DNA of 64,000 nt from G963665925 sp050596425 (GCF_050596425.1 NZ_CP192292.1:1426001-1490000); one strand, 5' to 3'. Counted from the stretch's first letter, positions 1 to 9,835 are shown. Notes: generated from the letters alone by a model not told the origin. Translations and numbers: made by a program.

Positions 1-194
1 AATACCCCATCCACCTTTTCGTAGAAGGATGTATCGAAGGGATCATCAAAGTATATGCTACTAACAGTATAGAACTCCCCACCGGAATTATTGGGGTCGA
101 TTTTGAGGACTCTGGGGAGCAATTGTTTTAGTAAGTAGTAGTCTTTTTTTCCAATTAAGTACTTGAGTTCAAAACGGCCGGAACGTTCTCCCAT
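1..194 (-). CDS. VTC domain polyphosphate polymerase-like protein (5' part only)
   Basis: Only the first 64 codons are in the window; the gene runs off the left edge. The start MGERSGRFELKYLIGKKD, followed by the YTVSSIYFDDP stretch, is typical of the N-terminus of VTC domains. That fold makes polyphosphate in the yeast vacuolar transporter chaperone, and in bacteria it is often found beside CotH genes. The ATG at 194-192 has an AGGTGAT ribosome site that overlaps the stop codon of the upstream cotH gene, so the two are probably co-transcribed. Basic residues in RFELKY match the phosphate-binding tunnel side of the family. The bacterial substrate is not proven, and the catalytic remainder cannot be seen. 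Confidence 0.8.
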   Translation of the reverse strand, partial: MGERSGRFELKYLIGKKDYYLLKQLLPRVLKIDPNNSGGEFYTVSSIYFDDPFDTSFYEKVDGV

Positions 195-198
195 GCAA

Positions 199-1889
199 TC
201 ACCTGTTTTCTTTTATGACAAATTTCTTGATACCATACCGCACTGCGCCTGTATCATCAACGATTTCATCCATGGCAACTTGCTTATGTCCCTTGGCATC
301 AATGACAGTAACGCGCCAGTAGTACACACCAGGTTTTAATGAACGGACTGAAATTTCATTGAAATTGAGAACTTCTTCGTAAAAAACGGTATCGAATGTT
401 GATGTTGTGCTGAGTTCAAAATGATATTTTAGGGCATCGCCTTGAATATCAAACGAACGGTCCCAGCTAAACAGACTGTATTCACCAAGGGATGTGGCGT
501 CACCTAAAAAAATAGGCATTGGCTTTTCTAGACTGTCGTAATAGCGCTTTAAGTTTTCATCAAGTATGGTTTTGAGACGCTCAGCTTCTTCAACGTGCTG
601 TTCTAAACTAGCTCTTAAATGATTGACATCTGGTTCTCTAGATATATAAGGAAAAACAACTGACTCGTACTGGTCAATCATACTTGGTAAATCCATTTCT
701 GAAAGCTGATAGTAAAGTTCATCAACACGACGGTTGAGTTTTTCAATATTGTCCACTTCTCTAAAGTATCGGCTGTGCAAGTTGGTGCTCCAGTAGTTGG
801 CAAGGCCAAGGCGCCATGGTGGAATGTAGTTGGACTCAAAATCTTTGACTTGATTATAGTAATCAAAGGCCCCATCATAGTCCCAAGGAAGAAAATAAAA
901 ATGCTCTAGATTTTTCGGTCGATAGAGCATGAAATTTTGAGTGTTTGTATCCCTGTTATCTAGGAGTATATTCACTGCCAACCAAGTCAGGTAGTTGTCT
1001 ATTTGAAAATGCTCAGTCATAACCGTATCGATGTTTACAAAGTAGCTGTTGACATCCTTTAGCATGTCAATAAGTTCAATGTGGTCACCGCCGTTTTCTA
1101 TACCCAAAATCTTTTCGAAATCGTCTTCATTGTATTTCTCATCGGTGACAGCACGAATGTCTTCATCCATTTGGAAAAAAAGTTTTCAGCCTTATACACT
1201 TGACCATCTTCATCTAGGCCATGGCTTTCAAGGTAGTCATCGTCGATGGACTCAACGTGGGTAAAAAGACCATAATCAACAAATTCTGCGTCTAAGTCAC
1301 CTTGACTGAGATCTTTAATAAAGACGTGCATAAATTTCGTTCTTAGACTTGGAAGATGATCAATTTCTTTCATAATGTCAAAGGCCAGTTTGTTTCTAAA
1401 GCGGGTGATATCGTATGGGTGTTTATTAAGGTTTATCTTATCAAAGCCCAGCCACCGTCCCAGTCTGTTGTTGAGGTTGACTCGGTAAGACTTTTGATCG
1501 GCCAGTCTTGTTGACCGCCCTCTGATTTCTATTGTGGCGTTGGCATCTGTAAGTCCATAGCCGTAGTCCCCAACTCTAGGACCTTTTAAGTCACCCTCTT
1601 GAAATAAGACGGGCAACTCTGGATCATTTAAATCAAGGTAGTCTTCATCGTTATTAATATCTCTAAAAGTGAACCTTTGCAGGGAGCCGGGCGGTGTTTG
1701 GAAGACCGTTAAGTAAACCACATGGACCTGAAGGGGATCGTCGTTTTCGTATATACTGAGGTCTTCTTGTATATCTGGCGCTTCAACGAGTTCCTCGCCA
1801 ACACCTAGTATGTTTTCTCCAGATTCGCACCCTGTGAGGATGAGGGACAAGAGTATCAATATAATGAATGATTTAAAAAGAGATTTCAT
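199..1889 (-). pseudogene. cotH: CotH kinase family lipoprotein, interrupted by a frameshift
   Basis: Two overlapping reading frames (1889 down to about 1176, then about 1182 down to 199) together make one CotH-type protein of about 563 residues. The N-terminus MKSLFKSFIILILLSLILTGC is a lipoprotein signal with lipobox LTGC. CotH proteins are atypical kinases that phosphorylate spore coat or secreted proteins; the later part contains the family-like FYFLPWDYDGAFD stretch, and the C-terminal ~100 residues resemble a fibronectin-like tail. The frame breaks at a run of seven A (1175-1181 on +). One extra base there would join AENFF to QMDEDIRAVTD in a single frame. This could be a sequencing error, a true mutation or phase variation. 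It lies directly upstream of the VTC gene. Confidence 0.8.
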
Positions 1890-2174
1890 AGCATCACCTG
1901 TCTTACCGAATGTTGATTTATTGAACGATGGGAAATAGAGTCCTCCATATAATTAGAGTGGTTTATTATACTTAAGTACCCATCTAAAAGCATAATATCT
2001 CAATATTGTAAGATTTCCCACTAAAACTATCGACTTTTTTCGACAAAATTTGCAAGGTGATGCAACATTGGTATTATGCTGTTTGCGGATCTTTCGTAAA
2101 GCTAATAAAAATGTTATAATTTAGGTTGTTGATAAAGTTAAGAATTATTTGACAATGTAGGAAGAGGGAATATT

Positions 2175-3974
2175 ATGGCAAAACTTAGAGAAAGAGCCGA
2201 AATCCCAGAGCAGTATAAATGGGATATTGAATCAATGTATGAAACGAGTGACCTTTGGGAAGCTGATTTTAAAAGAGCACAAGCTCTTATACAGGAGATC
2301 AGCGCCTTAAAGGGGACGGTAACAAAAAGCAAAGATAGTTTGTTGAAGGCCTTAGAAACTGATTTGAAACTAGACCGAGTCTTAACCAACATATTCACTT
2401 TTGCAAGAATGAAGCAGGATGAAAATACAAAGAATGCAACTTACCAAGCTATGACTTCGCGCGCTGAGAGCCTTGGAACGGAAGCATCCAGTGCAAGTTC
2501 CTTTATTGTTCCGGAAATATTGGCAGCTGATGCGGATCTTATTTGGAGCATGGTTGAGTCTTCAGAGGCATTGTCATTATACAAGCAGTATCTTGACAAT
2601 ATCATGCGGAGCAAGCCCCATGTTTTGAGTGCGGAAGAAGAAGAACTTCTTGCAAGTGCAGGAGAGCTCGCTTCGGCGCCATCTAATATTTTTGGTATGC
2701 TCAACTCAGCGGATTTAAAATTTCCAGTTGTTAAGGACAGTGAAGGCAAGGATCTTCAATTGTCCCATGGAAACTTTATTCCAACCCTAGAATCGAGAGA
2801 CAGGAGACTGAGACAAGATGCCTTTAAGGCCTACTACAGTGTTTATGAAGACCATAAAAACGCACTGGCCATGATGGTACAATCTGAAGTCAAAAAGAAT
2901 ATATTTTATTCAAAGGCAAGAAAACATAGGTCGGCCAGACATGCATCACTTCATAAGAACAACGTGGATGTTGCAGTGTACGACAGCCTGGTGGATGCTG
3001 TGAATGAGTACTTGCCAGCCATGCACAAATACATGGAACTAAGGAAGAAAGCCCTTGGTGTGGATGCCCTTCATATGTATGATGTTTACACGCCGATTGT
3101 TAAGAACGTGGATATGAAGGTGCCTTATGAAAAGGCGACAGAAACCGTTTTAAAAGCCTTAGCGCCTCTGGGACAGACCTACTGTTCTGTGGTGGAAAAA
3201 GCTTATGAAGAGGGTTGGATTGATGTATATGAGAATGTTGGAAAGAGAAGTGGTGCTTATTCGTTTGGCACATACGATTCTAAACCTTTTATACTTCTAA
3301 ATTATCACGACACCCTTGATAATATGTTCACCCTTGCCCATGAAATGGGGCACTCTATGCATAGCTATATGACAAGAAAAAACCAGCCATATGTCTATGG
3401 AAACTACAGCATTTTCCTAGCAGAAGTGGCATCTACAACTAATGAAGCCCTCTTGACAAATCATTTGCTTGAAACATTAGAAGATGAGACAGAAAAGCTC
3501 TACTTGCTTAACCACTACCTTGAATCCTTTAGAGGCACAGTTTTTAGACAGACTATGTTTGCAGAGTTTGAAAGAGACATCCACTCTATGGTTGAAAGTG
3601 GACAGGCTCTGACTGCGGAAGTCTTATCATCCCATTATCGAAAGTTAAATGAAAAATATTATGGACCAGCAATGATTATTGACAAGGAAATTGACTTGGA
3701 GTGGGCAAGAATTCCTCACTTCTATTACAATTTCTATGTTTTCCAGTATGCCACTGGTTTTTCAGCGGCTGTATCTCTGTCTGAACAAATACTAAAAGAG
3801 GGTCAGCCGGCTGTGGATAGATATCTAAACTTTCTTGGAGCAGGCCGTTCGGAGTATCCGCTGGATATTATGGAAAAAGCGGGAGCCGATATGCGTTCTG
3901 GACAACCTGTAAGAGATGCCCTTAAGAAGTTTTCAGAACTTGTCGATGAAATGTCTGCTCTTTTAGAAGAATAG
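2175..3974 (+). CDS. pepF: Oligoendopeptidase F (M3B metallopeptidase)
   Basis: This 599-residue protein has the full length of the PepF family. It is a cytoplasmic zinc peptidase that cuts oligopeptides, probably recycling imported or signalling peptides. The zinc site HEMGH is at residues 389-393 (LAHEMGHSMHS), with the third ligand expected in the downstream FLAEVASTTNEAL stretch. The C-terminal IPHFYYNFYVFQYATG is a family signature. The ATG is preceded by GGAAGAGGGA. A TATAAT lies at 2115-2120, but its -35 is poor. The gene begins a + strand run; the small thiamine-binding gene follows after 10 bp, with GGAGG just behind the stop, so they are likely co-transcribed. Confidence 0.95.
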   Translation: MAKLRERAEIPEQYKWDIESMYETSDLWEADFKRAQALIQEISALKGTVTKSKDSLLKALETDLKLDRVLTNIFTFARMKQDENTKNATYQAMTSRAESLGTEASSASSFIVPEILAADADLIWSMVESSEALSLYKQYLDNIMRSKPHVLSAEEEELLASAGELASAPSNIFGMLNSADLKFPVVKDSEGKDLQLSHGNFIPTLESRDRRLRQDAFKAYYSVYEDHKNALAMMVQSEVKKNIFYSKARKHRSARHASLHKNNVDVAVYDSLVDAVNEYLPAMHKYMELRKKALGVDALHMYDVYTPIVKNVDMKVPYEKATETVLKALAPLGQTYCSVVEKAYEEGWIDVYENVGKRSGAYSFGTYDSKPFILLNYHDTLDNMFTLAHEMGHSMHSYMTRKNQPYVYGNYSIFLAEVASTTNEALLTNHLLETLEDETEKLYLLNHYLESFRGTVFRQTMFAEFERDIHSMVESGQALTAEVLSSHYRKLNEKYYGPAMIIDKEIDLEWARIPHFYYNFYVFQYATGFSAAVSLSEQILKEGQPAVDRYLNFLGAGRSEYPLDIMEKAGADMRSGQPVRDALKKFSELVDEMSALLEE

Positions 3975-3984
3975 GAGGTCGAAA

Positions 3985-4284
3985 ATGGCAATTGTTCAGC
4001 TAATTATCGTGCCGATTGGGACAGAAACACCGAGTGTCAGCCGATATGTGGCAGCCTGCCATAAGGTGCTTGACAATTACAAGGAACTTAAATACGAGTT
4101 GACGCCGATGAGCACTTGTATTGAGGGTGACCTTGATGTAATCTTAGAGGCTGTTCGTCAAATGCATGAGGTGCCCTTTGAAAACGGAGCCCAGCGGGTG
4201 TCCACATCAATAAAAATTGATGACAGACGGGACAAAGAGGGGACTATGGAACAGAAAATCAAAGCCGTCATGGAAAAGTTGTAA
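3985..4284 (+). CDS. MTH1187 family thiamine-binding protein
   Basis: A 99-residue protein of the MTH1187/YkoF-like (DUF77) family. Members have a ferredoxin-like fold, form tetramers and bind thiamine or its pyrimidine part. The start MAIVQLIIVPIGTETPSVS and the middle YELTPMSTCIEGDLD, followed by VRQMHE, are hallmarks of the group. It follows pepF by 10 bp with AGGAGG as ribosome site and ends just before a strong terminator, so it is the last gene of a two-gene unit. No thiamine genes are nearby, so the ligand is inferred from the family only. Confidence 0.88.
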   Translation: MAIVQLIIVPIGTETPSVSRYVAACHKVLDNYKELKYELTPMSTCIEGDLDVILEAVRQMHEVPFENGAQRVSTSIKIDDRRDKEGTMEQKIKAVMEKL

Positions 4285-4296
4285 CTAACATATTTG

Positions 4297-4336
4297 ATCC
4301 CAGTCATGAAAAGATAGTTTGTGACTGGGATTTTTA
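4297..4336 (+). terminator. Intrinsic terminator after the thiamine-binding gene
   Basis: A 10-bp perfect stem ATCCCAGTCA / TGACTGGGAT with a 15-nt loop is followed by TTTT. It closes the pepF unit. Confidence 0.85.
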
Positions 4337-4436
4337 TTGCCCTAAATAAATCCAAGGTAAAAAGGCTCAAATAGCAGGGCATATTGGATTATAAAGCGGG
4401 TATAAGAGGTATGACTTTAACTCTTGGGGGGATAAT

Positions 4437-6269
4437 ATGAACTGGATAACAGTAAAATTGAGAAGACTTTCTACAAAGTTGTATTTGGTGTTTATACTTA
4501 TGTTTATAACCCTTACATCTGTTGTGGTTACAAGTTATGTGGCCATAGAAACCCAGCGTCAACATCTGATATTAACAGATGTTCTGGGAGAGCAGGAGAT
4601 ACTGACTGAGCGGGTCACTTTTACACTGACAAGCATTGGGGAAATGGGCCTGAACAATGTCAGTGACTACAAGGACATTGTCAATGAAAAAAAAGAATTT
4701 GTTGACACTTACTACAACCGTGTCAAAAATATACTCATTGGTTTTAAAAACTATGAATTTGAGTACACGCCTGGTAATGTGATAGAACTAGACTTTTCAG
4801 ACGATTTTAGGGTCGAGTTTGATAAGGCTGTAGACATAACCCTTGAAATATGGAATGAGATGCAAATTTATAAGGATCATCTTACAGATCCACAGCAGTT
4901 AGAGGATAGAAGCCAGTATAAAATGAAGCTTGAAGAACTAAAAGTTCTCAATGACAAGATTCTTGATAATGCAGGCTTTGTCGCTCGAATTTGTCGGGAA
5001 GAAGCTGAGCGAAAAATGGCATTGAGCAAGAAGTTTCAGTATGGTTCGATTGTCTTTTCTATGGGTGCACTTGTACTTTTGATCTATTTGATCACAGCTA
5101 ATTTTTATAATCCTATAGTAGAAATTCGAGCCATATTCAAGAAAATGAGTAAAGGTGATTTAACAGAAAGGTTCCAAAGGACACGGGCGGATGAGTTTAA
5201 AGATTTATATGATAACTTTAATTTTTTTCTAAATAACTTGGAAACTATTTTCAAACTGGAAGACAAAATTATATTTGAGAATCAGTTGGATGATATATTG
5301 TTGTATATGTTTAGTGAATTTGGAGCTTTTATACCATTTATTCAAATTAGACTAGAATATGAAACCTTGCATGGGACACATATAGAACGAATTATCAGTG
5401 GTGGGGATGTGACGGAGTACGAGCACGATGACCATCTTATAAAGAAATATGACGATGTGACACGTGTGGCCAGTCGAATTGCCTTGCCTATTAAAGTTGA
5501 AAAGAATAATTTCGGGACCCTTTATTTGGAGTTTGATTCAGAAGATGATATAGAAGAGAGCCATATAAGTTTTACAAAATTACTAAAGGAGAAAATTGCC
5601 TTTGCCTTTTACAAGGGTTTCTTTTTAAAGAACCTATTAACCATTGTGACCAATGGACTCTCCGAGATGACAGAAGCACGTGATCCAGAAACAGGCAATC
5701 ATTTAAAGCGAATGTCCCTTTATTCGCAAATTATTGCTTCAAGACTTTATGAAGCGGGGGTTTATAAGGAACATATAAATAAAGCCTTTGTAGAAAACAT
5801 ATTAATATGTGCTCCTATGCATGATATAGGGAAGGCGTCTATTCCGGATAGCATATTATTGAAACCAGGTAAGTTAACGGATGATGAGTATGAAATTATG
5901 AAAACACATGCTGCTAAAGGCTATGAGGTTCTTGAACATATTGATAGAGATTTTAAAAGATTTAATGTGAATTATTTCTCGATGGCAGCTCAAATTGCCC
6001 TAGGACACCAGGAAAAGTATGATGGATCAGGGTATCCTGGTGGAAAAAAAGCGCTTGAGATCCCTATTGAAGCACGAATATGCGCTTTGGCTGATGTCTT
6101 TGATGCCTTAACATCAAGGAGGCCTTATAAAGAAGCCTTTCCTTTGGATAAAAGTTATCAAATTATTAAAGAATCATCGGGCAGTCACTTCGACCCCGAG
6201 GTTGTGGACGCTTTTTTCAGTGCACAGCATAGAATTGAAATGGTTTATCATGCATATAAAGAAATTTAA
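4437..6269 (+). CDS. Membrane HD-GYP domain protein (cyclic di-GMP phosphodiesterase-like)
   Basis: A 610-residue receptor-like protein. A membrane segment lies near residues 14-36, then about 165 residues predicted outside the cell, a second membrane segment near 203-223, and a HAMP linker (FYNPIVEIRAIFKKMSKGDL). A GAF-like stretch follows at roughly 280-395, and a C-terminal HD-GYP domain. The metal motif HDIGK starts at H462 and the GYP motif is at 532-534 (DGSGYPGG). HD-GYP domains hydrolyse cyclic di-GMP. The extracellular signal is unknown. The start has a GGGGGG ribosome site. It stands alone between two terminators. A GGDEF gene at 58747 could supply the opposing activity. Confidence 0.92.
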   Translation: MNWITVKLRRLSTKLYLVFILMFITLTSVVVTSYVAIETQRQHLILTDVLGEQEILTERVTFTLTSIGEMGLNNVSDYKDIVNEKKEFVDTYYNRVKNILIGFKNYEFEYTPGNVIELDFSDDFRVEFDKAVDITLEIWNEMQIYKDHLTDPQQLEDRSQYKMKLEELKVLNDKILDNAGFVARICREEAERKMALSKKFQYGSIVFSMGALVLLIYLITANFYNPIVEIRAIFKKMSKGDLTERFQRTRADEFKDLYDNFNFFLNNLETIFKLEDKIIFENQLDDILLYMFSEFGAFIPFIQIRLEYETLHGTHIERIISGGDVTEYEHDDHLIKKYDDVTRVASRIALPIKVEKNNFGTLYLEFDSEDDIEESHISFTKLLKEKIAFAFYKGFFLKNLLTIVTNGLSEMTEARDPETGNHLKRMSLYSQIIASRLYEAGVYKEHINKAFVENILICAPMHDIGKASIPDSILLKPGKLTDDEYEIMKTHAAKGYEVLEHIDRDFKRFNVNYFSMAAQIALGHQEKYDGSGYPGGKKALEIPIEARICALADVFDALTSRRPYKEAFPLDKSYQIIKESSGSHFDPEVVDAFFSAQHRIEMVYHAYKEI

Positions 6270-6290
6270 AGCCAAACGGATCAATACCAT

Positions 6291-6329
6291 AATCGACCGC
6301 TCTTCGCCTTGGCAGAGCGGTCGATTTTA
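6291..6329 (+). terminator. Intrinsic terminator after the HD-GYP gene
   Basis: A 13-bp stem AATCGACCGCTCT / AGAGCGGTCGATT encloses a 10-nt loop and is followed by a short T run. Confidence 0.85.
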
Positions 6330-6457
6330 ATTATCCTGTAACGATGTCAAAGGCAAATTAGATGTATAATGATAAGTGTACAGCTTTAACAAACCAATAT
6401 AAAAAACAATATAGAAAAAAACAATATAGAAAAATTAGTATTGAAAAGGAGATATCT

Positions 6458-7585
6458 ATGCGCTTTATAAAAAAATCTATTGTGGGGCTTTTATGTCTAG
6501 CACTGGCCACGTCGTCACTGGTTTCATTTGCCCTTGAAGATAATAGCCAGGACAATCAGTTTAATCTCTACTATGCATTTAATTCAAACAGTCAATTTAC
6601 CAGCTTTATGAACCGAGGTGTTTCTGATCGTGTTAAAAGTATTACCTTTGGCTGGGCCAGCCTGCAGCCTGATGAAGAGGGTGTGTTGAAGCTTGAATAC
6701 AATAGTGGAGACTTCCGTATTCCAAATGGCTATGAGGCTGTTCTAAAAGAAGCTCGAGATAATAATGTAAAAGTCTATTTAAATATATTCTATAGTGGGT
6801 CATATGACAATTTACTGGGGTCAATTGAAGCCTTGACAAAAGATATTCAAAATTTAGTAAGTGGAAGCAAAGTGGAAGGCCTCTCTTTTGATGGTGTTGT
6901 CATAGATTTGGAAAATCTTCATAGTGATGACCAAACAAACTTTTCTGCCTTTGTTTGGTTCGTGAACAGTGCTTTAAAGAGGGATGATAAAGAAGTCTAT
7001 GTAGCGCTGCAACCAGGTCGAGGCACACAGTACAATATTTTAGACAAGCACACAGATGGTTATATATTTATGTTCCATGATTATGAACCTAAGTATTATA
7101 GTCTTCCGGTGAATGAATCAAAGCCTGTGGTAACCCCTTTGGCACCCATGGACAAGGTCATGGATGACTTGAAAAACGAACTAGACTTGATAAGTGAAGA
7201 AAAGCGGAGCAGTGTTATGCTTCAGCTTAACTTGGCAACGGCTCAGTGGAAAGTGAAATCTGGTGTTATTGCCGGTCCGGGTGGAGAACGCTATCCATAC
7301 AGACCAACCTATGAATCTCTGGTACAGAGAATGGCTATTCTCGAAAGGGAAGACGCCCAAGGTTTTAAAAGATTTGAGGATGGATCACCCTACTTGCACT
7401 ACTTCGACAGTGCTGACGGCACTTGGAACTCTATTTGGTATGAGGATGAAAGTAGTTTGAAGGCCAAAATTGAGGCCGCTCAAGACTTGGGCATTAACAA
7501 TTTCTCTATTTGGAGAATGGGCAATTTACCTGAAATCAGCAGATATAATTTGAATATTCCAAAGGCCCTTCAACTGATCAATTAA
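6458..7585 (+). CDS. Secreted glycoside hydrolase family 18-like protein
   Basis: A 375-residue exported protein. The ATG at 6458 is preferred because AAGGAG lies 8 bp upstream and the protein then starts with a clean signal peptide (MRFIKKSIVGLLCLALATSS, cut near SFA-LE). In-frame codons upstream are AT-rich repeats. The core looks like a TIM barrel with FDGVVIDLENL, which matches the GH18 DGxDxDxE catalytic motif except that the fourth position is V instead of D. The acidic D and E at the key positions are kept. Related proteins act on chitin-like or peptidoglycan glycans, often in spore or wall remodelling. The substrate is uncertain. Confidence 0.68.
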   Translation: MRFIKKSIVGLLCLALATSSLVSFALEDNSQDNQFNLYYAFNSNSQFTSFMNRGVSDRVKSITFGWASLQPDEEGVLKLEYNSGDFRIPNGYEAVLKEARDNNVKVYLNIFYSGSYDNLLGSIEALTKDIQNLVSGSKVEGLSFDGVVIDLENLHSDDQTNFSAFVWFVNSALKRDDKEVYVALQPGRGTQYNILDKHTDGYIFMFHDYEPKYYSLPVNESKPVVTPLAPMDKVMDDLKNELDLISEEKRSSVMLQLNLATAQWKVKSGVIAGPGGERYPYRPTYESLVQRMAILEREDAQGFKRFEDGSPYLHYFDSADGTWNSIWYEDESSLKAKIEAAQDLGINNFSIWRMGNLPEISRYNLNIPKALQLIN

Positions 7586-7682
7586 ACAGTTTAAATGTAT
7601 CAGTTCTAACAGATGATCCGTAAGGGATATGGTGGCATAAGTTTGTAATTTTGCAAGGCTGTGAATTAATCTTCATGAAAGC

Positions 7683-7711
7683 TTGGGCGAGCACCATCCA
7701 TTTGCTATAAT
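7683..7711 (+). promoter_or_regulatory. Sigma-A type promoter for the M24 aminopeptidase gene
   Basis: TTGGGC (7683-7688), a 17-bp spacer and TATAAT (7706-7711). The expected start of transcription near 7718 rules out the upstream ATG at 7720 as a practical start and supports the ATG at 7744. Confidence 0.75.
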
Positions 7712-7743
7712 GTTTACAAATGGTTTGTTGGGAGGCAAAGATA

Positions 7744-8985
7744 ATGAATACAGAATTTTTCAAAGGAAATCGAGAAGCTTTTGTGGAGAAACTTCAAGAT
7801 GACAGTGTGGCGGTGTTTTTTTCTGGCCAGGCCCCATATTACTCGGGTGACGGTCAATACCCTTATACACCCAATAAGAATTTTTATTATTTAACAGGCT
7901 TGGAACGAGAAAATTTCGTCCTTCAGTTTGTAAAGAAAAAAGGTAAGACAAAAACAACCTTGTTTATAGAAAGACCCAATCCAGACATAGAAAAGTGGAT
8001 TGGTATAAAAATGCGTAAGAATGAAGCGAAAGACATTAGCGGTATAGAAACAATTGCATTTGCAGACGAGTTTGAAAACCAGTTTAACCGCCTTCTCATG
8101 GATGGTGATTTTGAAAGACTATATCTTGACATTGAAAGACAAGGCTTTAAAACACCAAAAACATATCCTATGATCTTTGCGGACCAAGTAAGAGATAAAT
8201 ACGCTTTCGTACAAATCAAAACAGTCCAAAAGATTATGGCTGAACTTCGTGTTGTGAAAAAGGCAGAAGAGGTGCAAGCACTGAAAAAAGCCAATGGTCA
8301 TACTAAGGCGGGATTTGAAGCCATTCTAAAAGCCATTGAACCTGGCCTTAAAGAATATGAAATGTCAGCCCTTTTCGAGTACAAGGTAAGATGTTCAGGC
8401 TCCAAAGGTCTTGGATTTCCTACAATTGCAGCATCTGGCGGCAATGCAGTGGTTCTTCACTATGTTGAGAACGATGCCACAATGCAGTCAGGAGACCTGC
8501 TCCTTCTTGATTTTGGTGCCCTTCATGACAATTATAGTGCAGATATAAGCCGGACGATACCTGTTGATGGCAAGTATACAGATAGACAAAAGGTGCTTTA
8601 TAATATAGTTCTTAAAGCGCAAGAAGCGGTTATTGAAGCCATTAAACCAGGTCTACCATATGCAAAACTTAATGAGATTTGTAAGGAAGTCCTTCTTACA
8701 CAGTGCAAGGCCATAGGCTTATTTGAAAAAGATGAAGACCTAGCCAAGTACTACTACCACGGGGTGGGGCACTATCTTGGACTTGATACCCATGATATTG
8801 GCAACCGTGAAACGACGCTAGAACCAGGCATGGTTGTTACAGTGGAACCTGGCCTATACATTGCCGAAGAAAATATTGGTATCCGCATTGAAGACGATAT
8901 ACTGGTTACCGAAGACGGGTTCGAGAACCTTTCTCTTGGTATTCCAAAGACCGTGGAAGAAATAGAAACATTCATGTCAAATTAA
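7744..8985 (+). CDS. pepP: Xaa-Pro aminopeptidase (M24B metallopeptidase)
   Basis: A 413-residue cytoplasmic dinuclear metal peptidase that removes an N-terminal residue preceding proline. The N-terminal creatinase-like domain contains FFSGQAPYYSGDGQYPYTP and NFYYLTGLE. The catalytic pita-bread domain keeps all five metal ligands: D256 and D267 (LDFGALHDNYSADISRT), H343 (GVGHYLGLDTHD), E368 (TVEPGLYI) and E383 (IRIEDD). The ATG at 7744 follows GGGAGG at a good distance. It has its own promoter and is followed by a new promoter for nth. In a peptide fermenter it would help break down proline-rich peptides, in line with pepF nearby. Confidence 0.93.
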   Translation: MNTEFFKGNREAFVEKLQDDSVAVFFSGQAPYYSGDGQYPYTPNKNFYYLTGLERENFVLQFVKKKGKTKTTLFIERPNPDIEKWIGIKMRKNEAKDISGIETIAFADEFENQFNRLLMDGDFERLYLDIERQGFKTPKTYPMIFADQVRDKYAFVQIKTVQKIMAELRVVKKAEEVQALKKANGHTKAGFEAILKAIEPGLKEYEMSALFEYKVRCSGSKGLGFPTIAASGGNAVVLHYVENDATMQSGDLLLLDFGALHDNYSADISRTIPVDGKYTDRQKVLYNIVLKAQEAVIEAIKPGLPYAKLNEICKEVLLTQCKAIGLFEKDEDLAKYYYHGVGHYLGLDTHDIGNRETTLEPGMVVTVEPGLYIAEENIGIRIEDDILVTEDGFENLSLGIPKTVEEIETFMSN

Positions 8986-9005
8986 TCAGTTAAACAGGAA
9001 TTGTT

Positions 9006-9035
9006 TTGGTTCACATGGTCAACTTGGGCTATAAT
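9006..9035 (+). promoter_or_regulatory. Promoter for nth
   Basis: TTGGTT (9006-9011), an 18-bp spacer and TATAAT (9030-9035). Transcription would start near 9042, so the mRNA begins with the hairpin at 9053-9081. Confidence 0.65.
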
Positions 9036-9052
9036 GAAAATGGTACATAAAT

Positions 9053-9081
9053 TTCCCGCTGCATAGGTTATGCGGCGGGAA
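9053..9081 (+). other. Hairpin in the nth 5' leader
   Basis: TTCCCGCTGCAT / ATGCGGCGGGAA forms a 12-bp stem (one G-U pair) with a 5-nt loop, about 10 nt after the predicted start of transcription. There is no T run, so it is unlikely to be a terminator. It could stabilise the mRNA 5' end. Confidence 0.6.
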
Positions 9082-9100
9082 TCATAATGGAAGTGATTTT

Positions 9101-9754
9101 ATGGCAAGAAGAAAATATTTAAAACCTGAAGAAATAGAATTTGTAATAGAGGAACTGGAAAAACTTTATCCGGACGCCAAGGCAGAACTTGATTTTACAA
9201 CACCTTTTGAACTACTTATTGCAACCATACTATCGGCCCAGTGTACGGATGTTCGCGTTAATATAGTCACAGCGGAACTTTTTAAAGTGGCATCGACGCC
9301 CCAAGATATTGTGGAGATGCCCCTAGAGACTTTACAGGACTATATTCGAACTTGTGGCTTGTACAAGTCTAAATCTAGCAATATTAAAGCGACATGCGAA
9401 AGACTTGTGAATGAGTATAATTCAGAAGTTCCAAGTGACAGGGATGAACTGGTCAAACTCCCTGGCGTTGGACGAAAAACAGCCAATGTTGTTGTCAGCA
9501 ATGCCTTTGACCAACCGGCGATAGCTGTTGACACCCATGTTTTTAGGGTCTCTAATAGGTTGGGACTGGCCCACAGTGAAAATGTCCTTGAAACAGAAAA
9601 ACACTTGATGAAGAGACTTCCTAAAGAGAAGTGGTCTAAAACCCATCACACACTTATATTTCATGGTCGAAGACAGTGCAAAGCAAGAAAACCAAGTTGT
9701 GAGACTTGCCCTGTAAACAGTGTGTGTCTTTACCATAAATATAATACGAAGTAA
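9101..9754 (+). CDS. nth: Endonuclease III, DNA glycosylase/AP lyase
   Basis: A 217-residue base excision repair enzyme that removes oxidised pyrimidines and nicks abasic sites. The helix-hairpin-helix LVKLPGVGRKTANVV carries the catalytic lysine K126, and D144 in VDTHVFRVSNRLGL is the catalytic aspartate. The C-terminal cysteines C193, C200, C203 and C209 give the C-X6-C-X2-C-X5-C pattern of the [4Fe-4S] cluster. Length is normal for the family. It has its own promoter and a stable 5' leader hairpin. The next gene starts 81 bp downstream without a clear terminator. Confidence 0.96.
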   Translation: MARRKYLKPEEIEFVIEELEKLYPDAKAELDFTTPFELLIATILSAQCTDVRVNIVTAELFKVASTPQDIVEMPLETLQDYIRTCGLYKSKSSNIKATCERLVNEYNSEVPSDRDELVKLPGVGRKTANVVVSNAFDQPAIAVDTHVFRVSNRLGLAHSENVLETEKHLMKRLPKEKWSKTHHTLIFHGRRQCKARKPSCETCPVNSVCLYHKYNTK

Positions 9755-9835
9755 CTCTGATACCCACTTTTTTCAGTCAAATGGATAAATGTCAAATAGA
9801 TAGAAGCGAGTAGGCAAGTAACTAGGAAAGGTAAA

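Noticed and set aside
1049..1264. A + strand frame across the cotH frameshift
   Set aside because: It is antisense to a recognised protein and has no start signals.
6362..6457. Longer start of the GH18-like protein
   Set aside because: The extra 32 residues come from AT-rich direct repeats and would bury the signal peptide; AAGGAG marks the later ATG.
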